The position numbers were made by a program, and so were the translations under genes. The notes below the pieces were generated by a model. That model saw only the letters and a list, made by a program, of their open reading frames with translations, was not told the origin of the DNA and ran no database searches. A DNA stretch of 64,000 bases. It comes from an uncultured Micrococcales bacterium. Lineage in GTDB: Bacteria > Actinomycetota > Actinomycetes > Actinomycetales > Microbacteriaceae. The stretch covers positions 25,310 to 89,309 of the forward strand of contig CAIVWH010000015.1 in assembly GCA_903909605.1 (NCBI GenBank), written 5' to 3'. Below, in pieces: positions 43,311 to 55,866 of the stretch (position 1 is the first letter of the stretch; every line of letters starts with the position of its first letter).

Positions 43311-45499
43311 CTTTTAACTTGCCCCGCGGGCTTTAACCAGATTGCGCCTAGTGGCGGAATCGTGATCTTCGCCGAGTACGGCTGCCCGTGAGTTGCCTCG
43401 CCGGTGGCGCTGACTTTGCCGAGGTTGCCAACTCCAGAACCAGCGTAGGTAGCAGCATCCGTGTTTAGAATTTCGAGCCAGTCGCCGGCGACCGGCAAGC
43501 CCAGTGACCAGTCGTAGTGCGGGTGGCCGGCAAAGTTGATGACACACGCGATAGGCGAGCCATGCTCATCCCAGCGCAAGAAAGTCAGCACGTTGGCCTC
43601 GGCGGCACCACCGTCGATCCAGGTGAAGCCCCGCTGTTCGTGGTCGAGCTGCCACATCGGCGCATTGGCTAGGTAGAGCCGGTTTAGGTCGGCAACCAAA
43701 GCCTGAAGCCCCGCGTGATTTGCCTGCTCGAGAATCCACCACTCGAGTCCGTGCTCCTGGTTCCACTCAGACTGCTGACCAAACTCGGAGCCCATGAACA
43801 GCAGTTGCTTACCGGGATGCGACCACATGTATGTCAGATAGGCGCGCACGTTCGCCAACTGCTGCCACCGGTCGCCTGGCATCTTGGCAAGCAGTGAGCC
43901 TTTGCCGTGCACGACCTCGTCGTGGCTAATCGGCAGAATGAACTTTTCGTCGTATGCGTAGAGCATCGAGAAGGTTAGTTCGCCGTGGTGGTGACTGCGC
44001 CAGGCCGGATCCTTCTCGATGTAACGCAGGGTGTCGTTCATCCAGCCCATGTTCCACTTGAAGCCAAAGCCCAGGCCACCCTGGTCGGTTGGGCGAGAGA
44101 CGCCACCCCATGAGGTCGACTCCTCGGCGATCATCATGATGCCCGGGTTGCGCTTGTATGCGGTTGCGTTGGTTTCCTGCATGAAGGCAATCGCATCCAG
44201 GTTTTCACGACCACCAAACTGGTTCGGTAGCCAGTCGTTGTCTTTGCGCGAGTAGTCAAGGTAGAGCATCGAGGCAACCGCGTCGACGCGCAGGCCATCG
44301 ATGTGGAACTCCTCGAGCCAGTAGAGCGCGTTGGCAACCAAGAAATTTCGAACCTCGGTGCGGCCGAAGTCGAAGATGTAGGTGCCCCAGTCGGGATGCT
44401 CGCCGCGGCGTGGGTCGGGGTGTTCATAAAGCGGTTCGCCATCGAAACGGGCAAGCGCCCAGTCGTCTTTTGGAAAATGCGCGGGCACCCAGTCGAGGAT
44501 CACACCGATGCCAGCCTGGTGAAGTTTGTCGATTAGGAAGCGCAGGTCATCCGGGTTGCCGAAGCGCGAGGTGGGCGCGTAGTATCCGGTGACCTGATAG
44601 CCCCAGCTTGGCGCGAACGGGTGCTCGGCAATCGGCATGAACTCAACGTGGGTGAAGTTCATCTTCTTCAGGTAGTCGATAAGTTCGTCGGCAAGTTCGC
44701 GGTAGCCGAGGTCTTTGCGCCACGAGCCGACGTGAATCTCGTAAATCGAGATCGGCGACTTCAGGGCATCGCTATTTTGGCGGGCCTGCAGCCAAGCGCC
44801 ATCTGCCCATTTGTGGCTTGATTCGAAGACCACGGATGCGGTTGCCGGCGGCGTCTCGGCAAGTCTCGCCATCGGGTCAATCTTGGTGATCCAGGTTCCG
44901 TGCTTGGTCAAGATTTCATACTTGTACTTTGTGCCTGCGGTCAGCCCTGGGATGAACAACTCCCAAACGCCAGTGGAGCCCATGGCCCGCATCACGTGGA
45001 GGGTTCCGTTCCAGGAGTTGAAGTCGCCGACCACACGAACCGCCTGGGCGTTAGGCGCCCAAACCGCAAAGGCCACGCCCGAGGTTTCACCGAGTTTGCT
45101 CGGCACGGTGCGAAGGTGTGAGCCGAGCGCCTTCCAGAGCTCTTCGTGGCGCCCCTCGGCAATCAGGTGCAGGTCGAGCTCGCCGATGCTTGGCAGGTGG
45201 CGGTAGGCATCGTCGGTGATCCAGCTCTTGGTGGTGAGGCCATCCTGGTATTCGGCAATCACGCGGTAGTCGGGGGCCGAAGCCGCGGCGACGAGTGCCT
45301 GCCAGAGCCCGCCGTGCACGTGAGTCAATTCGATTTTGCTAGTTCCTAGGTCGGCGGTGACTTTGGTGGCAAGCGGCCGAAGAACTCGAATGACCCAGCC
45401 ATCATCGACGGCGTGAACGCCGAGCAAATCGTGGGGAGCGTGGTAACTGCCGCTGGTGAGCTTAGCCAGAACCTCGGGGTGAATTTCTTGAAGCGCCAT
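43307..45499 (-). CDS. glgB: 1,4-alpha-glucan branching enzyme
   Basis: GH13 enzyme that makes alpha-1,6 branches in glycogen. N-terminal CBM48-like domains (about 1-215) are followed by the catalytic barrel: IDGLRVDAVASMLY (nucleophile Asp), MMIAEESTSWGG (acid Glu), PISHDEVVHGKGSL (His-Asp). 730 residues is normal. ATG 45499 overlaps the glgE stop by one base, so it is translationally coupled; the frame is open further upstream but the family N-terminus fits here. In the GlgE route it branches the linear maltosyl polymer. Last gene of glgX-glgE-glgB. Confidence 0.96.
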   Translation of the reverse strand: MALQEIHPEVLAKLTSGSYHAPHDLLGVHAVDDGWVIRVLRPLATKVTADLGTSKIELTHVHGGLWQALVAAASAPDYRVIAEYQDGLTTKSWITDDAYRHLPSIGELDLHLIAEGRHEELWKALGSHLRTVPSKLGETSGVAFAVWAPNAQAVRVVGDFNSWNGTLHVMRAMGSTGVWELFIPGLTAGTKYKYEILTKHGTWITKIDPMARLAETPPATASVVFESSHKWADGAWLQARQNSDALKSPISIYEIHVGSWRKDLGYRELADELIDYLKKMNFTHVEFMPIAEHPFAPSWGYQVTGYYAPTSRFGNPDDLRFLIDKLHQAGIGVILDWVPAHFPKDDWALARFDGEPLYEHPDPRRGEHPDWGTYIFDFGRTEVRNFLVANALYWLEEFHIDGLRVDAVASMLYLDYSRKDNDWLPNQFGGRENLDAIAFMQETNATAYKRNPGIMMIAEESTSWGGVSRPTDQGGLGFGFKWNMGWMNDTLRYIEKDPAWRSHHHGELTFSMLYAYDEKFILPISHDEVVHGKGSLLAKMPGDRWQQLANVRAYLTYMWSHPGKQLLFMGSEFGQQSEWNQEHGLEWWILEQANHAGLQALVADLNRLYLANAPMWQLDHEQRGFTWIDGGAAEANVLTFLRWDEHGSPIACVINFAGHPHYDWSLGLPVAGDWLEILNTDAATYAGSGVGNLGKVSATGEATHGQPYSAKITIPPLGAIWLKPAGQVKS

Positions 45500-47514
45500 T
45501 ATTTGACCCCGGTGACCAGCATCACGTGCGCCGGGTTTTCGCGCGGGTCGAGTCGCACATAGTTGTGCTCGCCCCACTCATAGCTTTCGCCCGTGAGTAA
45601 ATCGCGAACGTCGAACTGCGTGCCGGCGATGCCCGCGCGCGTGGTGTCGAGGTGCACAGAAGTTTCGCGAACTGAGTGCGGGTCGACATTCACCACGACA
45701 ATCAGAGTTTCGGCCTTGCCGGTTGAACTGTGCTCGGCAGCCAGGTGTTTTGAAAAAACCAAAATCGAGGAGTCGTCGCTGTAGTGCAGTTCGAGATTGC
45801 GAAGTTGGCGAATAGCCGGATGTGCGGCGCGAATCTGATTTATCTTCGTGATAAGCGGCGCAATGGTTTTGCCTGCTTTGGCGGCGGCATCCCAGTTGCG
45901 AGGTTTGTACTCGTACTTCTCACTGTCGATGTGCTCTTCGGCACCGGGGCGAGCAACTGACTCGATCAGTTCAAAGCCGGCATACATTCCCCAGGATGGC
46001 CCTGCCATAGCCGCGACAATTGCACGAATCTTGTGACCCGCCTCGCCGCCGAATTGCAAGTATTCGGTAAGGATGTCTGGCGTGTTCACCCAGAGGTTTG
46101 GTCGGAAGTGATCTGCGTTCTGGTGGGCGAGTTCGGCAAGGTACGACTCAAGTTCGGCCTTGGTGTTTCGCCAGGTGAAGTAGGTGTAGCTCTGCTGAAA
46201 ACCGACTTTGCCGAGAGTCTGCATCATCGCTGGGCGGGTGAATGCCTCGGCGAGGAAAATCACGTCGGGGTACTCGGCGTTTACCTCGCCGATTAGCCAC
46301 TCCCAAAAATTCACCGGCTTGGTGTGTGGGTTGTCAACACGGAAAATGCGAATGCCCAGGCCGATCCAGTGCTTCACGACCCGCAAAACCTCGTTGTAGA
46401 TGCCGTCACGGTCGTTGTCGAAGTTGATCGGGTAGATGTCCTGGTATTTCTTGGGCGGGTTCTCGGCATAGGCGATCGAGCCATCTGCGCGGGTGGTGAA
46501 CCACTCCGGGTGCGCCTTTACCCAGGGATGCTCGGGCGAGGCCTGCAGCGCAAGGTCGAGGGCAATCTCGATGCCGGCCTTTTTCGCCGCCTTAACGAAT
46601 GCCACGAAGTCCTTCTCGGTGCCGAGGTCTGGGTGAATTGCGTCGTGGCCTCCTGCTTCAGAGCCAATTGCCCAGGGTGAGCCCGGGTCCTGCGGGCCGG
46701 CGTTCAGGGTGTTGTTCGGCCCCTTGCGAAACGCTCGGCCGATTGGGTGGATTGGTGGCAAGTAAAGAATCTGGAAGCCCATCTCTGCGACGGCTGCCAA
46801 ACGTTTGGTTGCACTCTTGAAGGTTCCCGATGTCCAGGTCTTGGTCTTCGCATCAAATACAGCGCCTTCGCTGCGCGGAAAGAACTCGTACCAGGCGGCG
46901 CTGCCGGCCAACTCGCGCTCACAGTTGATTTCGAACTCGTCGCTGAGTGTGATCAGCGAACGAATCGGTTCTGCGCTAATCAGCTTGTGAATCGCCTCGG
47001 TCTCTGCCGCCTTCAAGCGTTCGCTCGCCTTGATGCGAGTCTCCCCCAAAGTTTCAGCCAGTGCCACCAGTGCCTTGGCACTTGCGTTGCTGCGAGATTC
47101 TTGCGCCGCGGCGCGGGTGAGTAGTGCAACTCCCTCGAGCATCATCAATTCTTCATCGATGCCAACGGCAATCTTCACGGATGCATTGTGGCGCCAGGTT
47201 TCGAAGTCATCTGCGAATGCGCGAATCTGGAATCGGTATTTGCCCTGCTCGGTTAGTTGAGCGCGAACGTGGAAACTGTCGGTGCCGGGGGCTCCGGTGT
47301 GCATGCGAAAAACTCGTTCGGATCCCGTGGGGGAAATCAGCAGTAGCTCTGCAGCAATCGAGTCGTGTCCCTCGCGAAACACTGTTGCACTAAATGGCAG
47401 CACCTCGCCAACAAAGCCCTTGGCGGGCCAGCGACCCGAATCGACCGACGGCTTCACGTTCAAGATTCCGAGGCGGCCAATTGGGTGCTCGTGGCTCAAG
47501 CCGATGCTGGTCAT
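45499..47514 (-). CDS. glgE: Alpha-1,4-glucan:maltose-1-phosphate maltosyltransferase
   Basis: GH13_3 enzyme that extends alpha-glucan using maltose-1-phosphate. The N-terminal ~200 residues (with LGILNVKPSVDSGRWPAKGFVGE) are GlgE-specific; AAWYEFFPRSEGAV, LYLPPIHPIGRAFRKGPNN, IRIFRVDNPHTKPVNFWEWLI (catalytic Asp) and FLAEAFTRPAMM (Glu) are diagnostic. 671 residues from ATG 47514, which has TAGCCT 7 bases upstream. The suppliers of maltose-1-phosphate (TreS-Mak or GlgM) are not in the window. Confidence 0.96.
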   Translation of the reverse strand: MTSIGLSHEHPIGRLGILNVKPSVDSGRWPAKGFVGEVLPFSATVFREGHDSIAAELLLISPTGSERVFRMHTGAPGTDSFHVRAQLTEQGKYRFQIRAFADDFETWRHNASVKIAVGIDEELMMLEGVALLTRAAAQESRSNASAKALVALAETLGETRIKASERLKAAETEAIHKLISAEPIRSLITLSDEFEINCERELAGSAAWYEFFPRSEGAVFDAKTKTWTSGTFKSATKRLAAVAEMGFQILYLPPIHPIGRAFRKGPNNTLNAGPQDPGSPWAIGSEAGGHDAIHPDLGTEKDFVAFVKAAKKAGIEIALDLALQASPEHPWVKAHPEWFTTRADGSIAYAENPPKKYQDIYPINFDNDRDGIYNEVLRVVKHWIGLGIRIFRVDNPHTKPVNFWEWLIGEVNAEYPDVIFLAEAFTRPAMMQTLGKVGFQQSYTYFTWRNTKAELESYLAELAHQNADHFRPNLWVNTPDILTEYLQFGGEAGHKIRAIVAAMAGPSWGMYAGFELIESVARPGAEEHIDSEKYEYKPRNWDAAAKAGKTIAPLITKINQIRAAHPAIRQLRNLELHYSDDSSILVFSKHLAAEHSSTGKAETLIVVVNVDPHSVRETSVHLDTTRAGIAGTQFDVRDLLTGESYEWGEHNYVRLDPRENPAHVMLVTGVK

Positions 47515-47521
47515 AGCCTCA

Positions 47522-47527
47522 AGGCTA
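47522..47527 (-). promoter_or_regulatory. -10 element of a leaderless promoter (glgE)
   Basis: TAGCCT on the minus strand, 7 bases before ATG 47514; lies in the 49-base gap after glgX. Confidence 0.55.
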
Positions 47528-47563
47528 GTTGAGGCGGGCCGCCTCGATAAAGGCAATTTTGGG

Positions 47564-49597
47564 CTAGCGAATAATCGTTAGCAATTTGACACTCGCTGGA
47601 GCCATCTGCAGGGCGGCTCCCGGCTGAACGCGGGTTGGGGCCGCAGGGGTTTCGGGCTGGCTATCCCAGACCAGCTCGTATTCCTTTGCATCGGCGTCAT
47701 CCGGAAGTTTCACCTGGGTGCTTGCCTCAGCCCCGTGGATGATCAGCAGCACCTCGTTGCGGCTACCGTCATCCTCTAGGCGGGCAGAGAGCTTCGAGAA
47801 CGTGCGGGTTTCTGGGTTGTCCCATTCGGCCTCGGTGAGCACCTCGCCAGATGCGTTGTACCAGCGCGCTAGGTCGCTGTCGGGGCGGGGCTCATCGAAG
47901 TTGCTGAAGTGCCGCGGGCGCAGCACCGGGTTTTCGGTTCGCAGGCGAATCAGGTGGGCCACGGTGGTTTCGAAATCGCTCTGATGCTGGGTGACATCCC
48001 AGTTAAGCCAGCTGAGCACAGTGTCTTGACAATAGGCATTGTTGTTGCCGAGCTGGGTTTTTAGGCGTTCATCGCCGGCCGTGATCATTGGGATGCCGGC
48101 TGAAAACAAAAGTGTGGCCATCAGGTTGCGAGCGGCCTTTCGGCGCACCGCCTTGATCTCGTCGTCAACCTGGTCGCCCTCGCCGCCATGATTGAAAGAG
48201 TAATTGTTGCTATTGCCATCTCGGTTCGACTCGCCATTTACCTGGTTGTGCTTCACGTTGTATGAGACCAGGTCGTTCAGTGTGAAGCCGTCGTGCGCGG
48301 TGATGAAGTTCACGGTGCCAAGTGGCCCGGATGGCCCATCCACGATGTCGCGCGAGCCGGCCAGCCGAGTCGCGATGTCGCCAATGCCGTCGTGGTGCGC
48401 TCCTGAGTTTCGGGCGTTAGCAATATCGGTCAGCCAAAAACGTCGAATGCTGTCGCGATAGCGATCGTTCCACTCGCTGAAGCGATCGGGGAATCCGCCT
48501 GTCTGCCAGCCGCCGAGCCCAACATCCCACGGTTCGACAATCATCTTTGAATCGGCGAAGTCGGGGTCTTCGACGATGCGCTGCAAAATTGGGTGGTGTG
48601 GGTTGAAGCTATTCGACTCGTCGCGAGCAAGGGTCACCGCCAAGTCGAAGCGGAAACCATCGATTTGCAACTCGTTGGTCCAGTAGCGCATCGAATCAAT
48701 CACCAGATCGACCACGTGCGGGTTGCCAAAGTTCAGCGAGTTGCCGCAGCCGGTCGTGTCCTGGTAATTGCCCTGGTCATCCTGGCGGTAGTAGTTGGCT
48801 GCATCGAGCCCCTTGTAGCTGAAGGTCAAACCGCGGTTGCCACCTTCGGCGGTGTGGTTGTAAACCACATCCAAGAGCACCTCGATGCCGTTTCGGTGCA
48901 ATTCACGGATGGCCGTTTTGAGTTCGTTGAGCACGGCCTGTGGGCCGGCTGCCTGGGCGGTCAGGCTGGCATATCGATGGTGCGGGGTAAAGAAGTTGAT
49001 CGAGTTATAACCCCAGTAGTTGAACAGGCCCATGTTCAAAAGGCGCGGCTCGCTGATGATCTGGTGGATCGGCAGCAGCTCGACTGTGGTGATGCCAATT
49101 TTCTTCAGGTGTTCGATGGTGCTGGGGTGGGCGAGGGCGGCATAGGTGCCGCGAATGTCGTCTGGCAGGGCGGTGTTGCCTCTGGTCAGGCCTCGGGCGT
49201 GGGCCTCGTAAATCACGGCTCGCTCAAGCGGAACCTTCGGCTTAGTAACCTCCTGCCAGTCGAAGCTGTCGTCAATCGCAACACAGTAATAGGTGCGCTG
49301 ATTCACCCGGGTGATGCCCTTGGCGTAAGGGTCAATCAGCAGCAGGTCTTTGTTGAAGCCATCGCGCGCACCACTCGGGCCGTCGGCACGCAGGGCGTAT
49401 GGGGTACCTGGCTTCAGATCGCTATCGCTTGCGCTCCACAGGTCATAGTCGCCGCGGTTCAGCGGCACCTCGCGCAGAATTTCTGACGGTTCAGCCGGGT
49501 TGAGAAACACCAACCAGATTTGGGTCGCGGCTGCTGAATAAACCCGGATGGTGCCCATCCCAGCTTCGAAAGTAACCCCTAGGGCCGCGCCAGACAT
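47564..49597 (-). CDS. glgX: Glycogen debranching enzyme GlgX/TreX type
   Basis: GH13 isoamylase-type enzyme that hydrolyses alpha-1,6 branches of glycogen or limit dextrins. An N-terminal CBM48-like domain precedes the barrel with VYNHTAEGG, DGFRFDLAVTLARDE (Asp nucleophile), IVEPWDVGLGG (Glu) and ITAHDGFTLNDLVSYN (His-Asp). 677 residues from ATG 49597; a TTG 21 bases upstream is less likely. TAGGCT sits 7 bases before the ATG on the minus strand. First gene of the alpha-glucan cluster. Confidence 0.94.
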   Translation of the reverse strand: MSGAALGVTFEAGMGTIRVYSAAATQIWLVFLNPAEPSEILREVPLNRGDYDLWSASDSDLKPGTPYALRADGPSGARDGFNKDLLLIDPYAKGITRVNQRTYYCVAIDDSFDWQEVTKPKVPLERAVIYEAHARGLTRGNTALPDDIRGTYAALAHPSTIEHLKKIGITTVELLPIHQIISEPRLLNMGLFNYWGYNSINFFTPHHRYASLTAQAAGPQAVLNELKTAIRELHRNGIEVLLDVVYNHTAEGGNRGLTFSYKGLDAANYYRQDDQGNYQDTTGCGNSLNFGNPHVVDLVIDSMRYWTNELQIDGFRFDLAVTLARDESNSFNPHHPILQRIVEDPDFADSKMIVEPWDVGLGGWQTGGFPDRFSEWNDRYRDSIRRFWLTDIANARNSGAHHDGIGDIATRLAGSRDIVDGPSGPLGTVNFITAHDGFTLNDLVSYNVKHNQVNGESNRDGNSNNYSFNHGGEGDQVDDEIKAVRRKAARNLMATLLFSAGIPMITAGDERLKTQLGNNNAYCQDTVLSWLNWDVTQHQSDFETTVAHLIRLRTENPVLRPRHFSNFDEPRPDSDLARWYNASGEVLTEAEWDNPETRTFSKLSARLEDDGSRNEVLLIIHGAEASTQVKLPDDADAKEYELVWDSQPETPAAPTRVQPGAALQMAPASVKLLTIIR

Positions 49598-49604
49598 AGG
49601 TGAA

Positions 49605-49610
49605 AGCCTA
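49605..49610 (-). promoter_or_regulatory. -10 element of a leaderless promoter (glgX)
   Basis: TAGGCT on the minus strand, 7 bases before ATG 49597. A divergent promoter for the desulfurase gene lies 32 bases away. Confidence 0.55.
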
Positions 49611-49641
49611 ACTGGCAAGGGTTTAGGAATCGTGAACTAAC

Positions 49642-49647
49642 TAGGCT
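49642..49647 (+). promoter_or_regulatory. -10 element of a leaderless promoter (cysteine desulfurase)
   Basis: TAGGCT, 6 bases, GTG 49654. Confidence 0.55.
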
Positions 49648-49653
49648 AATTCC

Positions 49654-50814
49654 GTGAGCATCTATCTCGACTATGCGGCCACGGCGCCTATTCGTGAAGA
49701 TGTGCTCGCCAGTTATCTTCAGTCGCTGCGCGTAGTCGGTAACCCATCCTCAATTCACGGAGATGGCCGCGGCACTCGAATGCTTCTCGAAGATGCGCGC
49801 GACTCAATAGCCTCAGCGGTGCATTGCGACCGAAACGAGGTCATCTTCACCTCTGGCGGCACCGAAAGCGACAATCTCGCCATCAAGGGGCTCTACTGGC
49901 AACGAAACCAGGATGCCCGGCGGCCGTTAGTGGTAAGCGCATACACCGAACACCACGGAGTCATCGACCCAATTGAGTGGCTCGAAAAGAATGAAGCCGC
50001 AGAAGTGATCTGGTTGCCAGTTTCTGAATCGGGCGTTATAGACCTCGACGCGCTCGCGGAGGTGTTGCGCGCTCGCGGCCCTGAGATTGCGCTGATTTCT
50101 CTGATGTGGACCAATAACGAAACCGGCGTCATCACAGACATAAATAAGGTGTGCGAACTTGCTGCGGGTTTCGGTGTTCCCGTGCACTCGGATGCGGTTG
50201 CCGCCCTTGGTCACGTGCCGGTGGACTTTGCCGGCTCAGGGCTAACCGCGATGAGCATCACCGGCCACAAGGTGGGTTCGCCGATCGGTTCCGGTGCGCT
50301 GATTCTGTCTCGCTCATCCAAGATTGAGTCGCTGATTCACGGAGGCGGCCAGGAGCGCGGTCTGCGCAGCGGCACCATGAACTATGCCGGGGCAACAGCT
50401 TTTGCGCGTGCGGCCGTGCAGGCGGTTTCTGAGTTGGAAGCCTTTGCCTCGCATACCTCGGTTTTGATTGCAGGGCTGAAGGCCGCGGTTGCCGAAATTG
50501 AAGGCTCACGTTTCTCTGTCGGCTCGGCACACTGCATGCCTCAGACCGCGCACTTCACCTTCGACGGCCTGCGCTCTGACACCCTGCTCTACCTGCTTGA
50601 CGAGCAAGGTTTCGCGGTTTCGGCCGGCTCAGCCTGTCAGGCAGGGGTGGCAAGACCATCCCACGTTTTGATTGCCATGGGGCGCAGTCAGGCCGAGGCC
50701 TCTGCGTGCCTGCGGGTGACCATCGGGCTTGGCACAACCGCGGCCGAAATCGACGCCTTTGCCAGGGCTCTCGGGCCAGCTGTAGAGCGTGCTCGGGCCG
50801 CTTCCGCTGTCTAA
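49654..50814 (+). CDS. Cysteine desulfurase (NifS/IscS type)
   Basis: PLP enzyme that takes sulfur from cysteine as a persulfide. [11 protein letters not shown] is the usual N-terminus; the PLP lysine is K206 in [14 protein letters not shown]; the sulfur-accepting cysteine is C328 in SAGSACQAG. Length 386 is typical of the class I (IscS/NifS) group. Placed directly before mnmA, it is probably the sulfur donor for tRNA 2-thiouridine, as in mycobacteria and bacilli where such a gene pair is linked. It may also feed other sulfur routes. A leaderless-type promoter precedes GTG 49654. Confidence 0.93.
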   Translation: MSIYLDYAATAPIREDVLASYLQSLRVVGNPSSIHGDGRGTRMLLEDARDSIASAVHCDRNEVIFTSGGTESDNLAIKGLYWQRNQDARRPLVVSAYTEHHGVIDPIEWLEKNEAAEVIWLPVSESGVIDLDALAEVLRARGPEIALISLMWTNNETGVITDINKVCELAAGFGVPVHSDAVAALGHVPVDFAGSGLTAMSITGHKVGSPIGSGALILSRSSKIESLIHGGGQERGLRSGTMNYAGATAFARAAVQAVSELEAFASHTSVLIAGLKAAVAEIEGSRFSVGSAHCMPQTAHFTFDGLRSDTLLYLLDEQGFAVSAGSACQAGVARPSHVLIAMGRSQAEASACLRVTIGLGTTAAEIDAFARALGPAVERARAASAV

Positions 50815-50823
50815 TCTGCGACT

Positions 50824-50829
50824 TAAACT
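50824..50829 (+). promoter_or_regulatory. -10 element of a leaderless promoter (mnmA)
   Basis: TAAACT, 7 bases, ATG 50837. Confidence 0.55.
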
Positions 50830-50836
50830 TGAACCT

Positions 50837-53994
<3,158 letters not shown>

Positions 53995-54019
53995 AACACC
54001 CTCGAAACAGGGGCTCGGC

Positions 54020-54025
54020 TAGAAT
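54020..54025 (+). promoter_or_regulatory. Possible -10 element of the gatCAB promoter
   Basis: TAGAAT in the 67-base ligA-gatC gap; the leader would be about 30 bases with GAGAG (54050-54054) before ATG 54062. Confidence 0.4.
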
Positions 54026-54061
54026 TGGTGCAGAAATCATCCCTCGCTTTGAGAGAGCCCA

Positions 54062-54358
54062 ATGTCTGAAATTACCCCTGACCTAGTGCGTCATCTGGCC
54101 GGTCTGGCCCGCATCCTGGTTACCGATGAAGAGGTCGAGCACTTCGCTCAGCAGCTCTCGGTGATCGCAGAATCGGTCGCAACGGTCAACAAGGCCATCG
54201 ACGCTGACACTCCGTCGACCAGCCACCCGATTCCAATGTTTAACGTATTCCGCGAAGACGTGGTTCGCCCCTCGCTAACCCAAGAGCAGGCGCTTTCGGG
54301 AGCCCCAGACGCAGCCGATGGCCGTTTCAAGGTCAACGCAATCTTGGATGAGGAGTAA
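54062..54358 (+). CDS. gatC: Asp-tRNA(Asn)/Glu-tRNA(Gln) amidotransferase subunit C
   Basis: Small subunit that wraps GatA and GatB. VRHLAGLARILVTDEEVEHFAQQLSVI and the DVVRPSLTQEQALSGAPDAADGRFKV tail are typical. Length 98 is normal. First gene of gatCAB, with 3 bases to gatA. Confidence 0.96.
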   Translation: MSEITPDLVRHLAGLARILVTDEEVEHFAQQLSVIAESVATVNKAIDADTPSTSHPIPMFNVFREDVVRPSLTQEQALSGAPDAADGRFKVNAILDEE

Positions 54359-54361
54359 GCC

Positions 54362-55864
54362 GTGAGCGACCTGATCCGTAAAACCGCAGCCGAACTCGCT
54401 GGGCTGCTCGCCTCGGGCGAGGTTTCGTCAGTCGAGGTAACCAAGGCTCACCTCGACCGAAGTGCAGCCGTCGACAAGGCTGTGCACTCTTACCTTTACC
54501 AGAACCCAGAATCGGCGCTGGCTTCGGCTGCCGAAGTTGACCGCGCGCGTGCTGCAGGCGAAAAGCTTGGCCCGCTTGCCGGTGTGCCAATCGCGGTCAA
54601 AGACAACTTGACCACCACGGATGCACCGACAACCTCCGGTTCGAAGATTCTCGAAGGCTGGATTCCGCCATACGACGCAACTGTCGTCGCCAAACTTCGT
54701 GCAGCTGGTTTGCCGATTCTCGGTAAGACCAACCTGGATGAGTTCGCGATGGGTTCGTCAACCGAATTCAGCGCCTATGGCCCTTCACGCAACCCGTGGG
54801 ATCTCGAGCGCATCCCGGGTGGTTCTGGTGGCGGTTCATCTTCGGTCGTTTCATCGTTCCAGGCACCACTGGCAATCGGTTCTGACACTGGTGGTTCGAT
54901 TCGTTTTCCGGCAGCCGTAACCGGCACCGTCGGCACCAAGCCGACCTATGGTGCGGTCTCGCGCTATGGTCTGATCGCGTTGGCTTCATCGCTCGACCAG
55001 GTTGGCCCCGTTGCTCGCAACGTGCTCGACACCGCGATGCTGCAAGACGTCATTGCTGGACACGACCCGTTCGACAGCACCTCACTGCCCGAGTCGCTCG
55101 GTTCGATGACCGAGGCGGCCAAAAAGCTCGACATCAAGGGCATGCGCATCGGTGTCATCAAACAGCTCTCCGGCGAAGGCTTCCAGGCTGGCGTGACCGC
55201 TCGCTTCAACGAGAGCCTCAACCTGCTTGCTAATGCCGGCGCCGACATAGTTGAGGTTTCGTGCCCGTCCTTTGAATACGCGATCGCCGCCTACTACCTG
55301 ATTCTTCCTGCCGAGGCTTCTTCGAACCTCGCCAAGTTTGACTCGGTTCGCTACGGCATGCGTGTTGAGCCAAACGAAAACGCGACCATCGAGCGCGTGA
55401 TGGCGGCAACGCGAGAGGCCGGCTTTGGCCCCGAGGTGAAGCGCCGCATCATCCTTGGCACTTATGCGCTTTCGAGCGGTTCATACGACAAGTACTACGG
55501 CGCAGCGCTCAAGGTTCGCACTCTGATTCAGCGCGACTTCGACGCAGCGTTTGCAAAGGCCGATGTTTTGGTCTCGCCAACTGGGCCAACCACCGCGTTT
55601 AAGTTCGGCGACAAGATCGACGACCCGCTGGCCATGTACCTAAACGACATCGCCACCATTCCGGCAAACCTCGCCGGCATTCCAGGCATGTCTCTGCCCA
55701 ACGGCCTCGCTGTCGAAGATGGCCTTCCGGTTGGAATTCAGCTGCTGGCACCAGCCCGCGAGGATGCCCGCCTATACCAAGTTGGCGCGTGGCTCGAACA
55801 GGCTCACGAAAACATTTGGGGCAAGCGAATGATTGATTTTGCTCCTGAGTTGGAGGTTGGTTAG
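54362..55864 (+). CDS. gatA: Asp-tRNA(Asn)/Glu-tRNA(Gln) amidotransferase subunit A
   Basis: Amidase subunit releasing ammonia from glutamine for transfer to misacylated tRNA. The amidase-signature triad is K80 (VPIAVKDN), S155 and S179 (GSDTGGSIR). Length 500 is normal. GTG 54362 lies 3 bases after gatC, and gatB starts 2 bases after its stop. Its presence suggests Gln-tRNA and/or Asn-tRNA is made by transamidation in this organism. Confidence 0.97.
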   Translation: MSDLIRKTAAELAGLLASGEVSSVEVTKAHLDRSAAVDKAVHSYLYQNPESALASAAEVDRARAAGEKLGPLAGVPIAVKDNLTTTDAPTTSGSKILEGWIPPYDATVVAKLRAAGLPILGKTNLDEFAMGSSTEFSAYGPSRNPWDLERIPGGSGGGSSSVVSSFQAPLAIGSDTGGSIRFPAAVTGTVGTKPTYGAVSRYGLIALASSLDQVGPVARNVLDTAMLQDVIAGHDPFDSTSLPESLGSMTEAAKKLDIKGMRIGVIKQLSGEGFQAGVTARFNESLNLLANAGADIVEVSCPSFEYAIAAYYLILPAEASSNLAKFDSVRYGMRVEPNENATIERVMAATREAGFGPEVKRRIILGTYALSSGSYDKYYGAALKVRTLIQRDFDAAFAKADVLVSPTGPTTAFKFGDKIDDPLAMYLNDIATIPANLAGIPGMSLPNGLAVEDGLPVGIQLLAPAREDARLYQVGAWLEQAHENIWGKRMIDFAPELEVG

Positions 55865-55866
55865 TC

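Noticed and set aside
48593..49486. Plus-strand open frame of 297 codons antisense to glgX
   Set aside because: glgX is an intact, recognisable GH13 gene in the other frame; the antisense product has no motif or ribosome site.
50789..50836. Upstream extension of mnmA inside the desulfurase gene
   Set aside because: The P-loop N-terminus begins at ATG 50837, which also has a leaderless-type -10.
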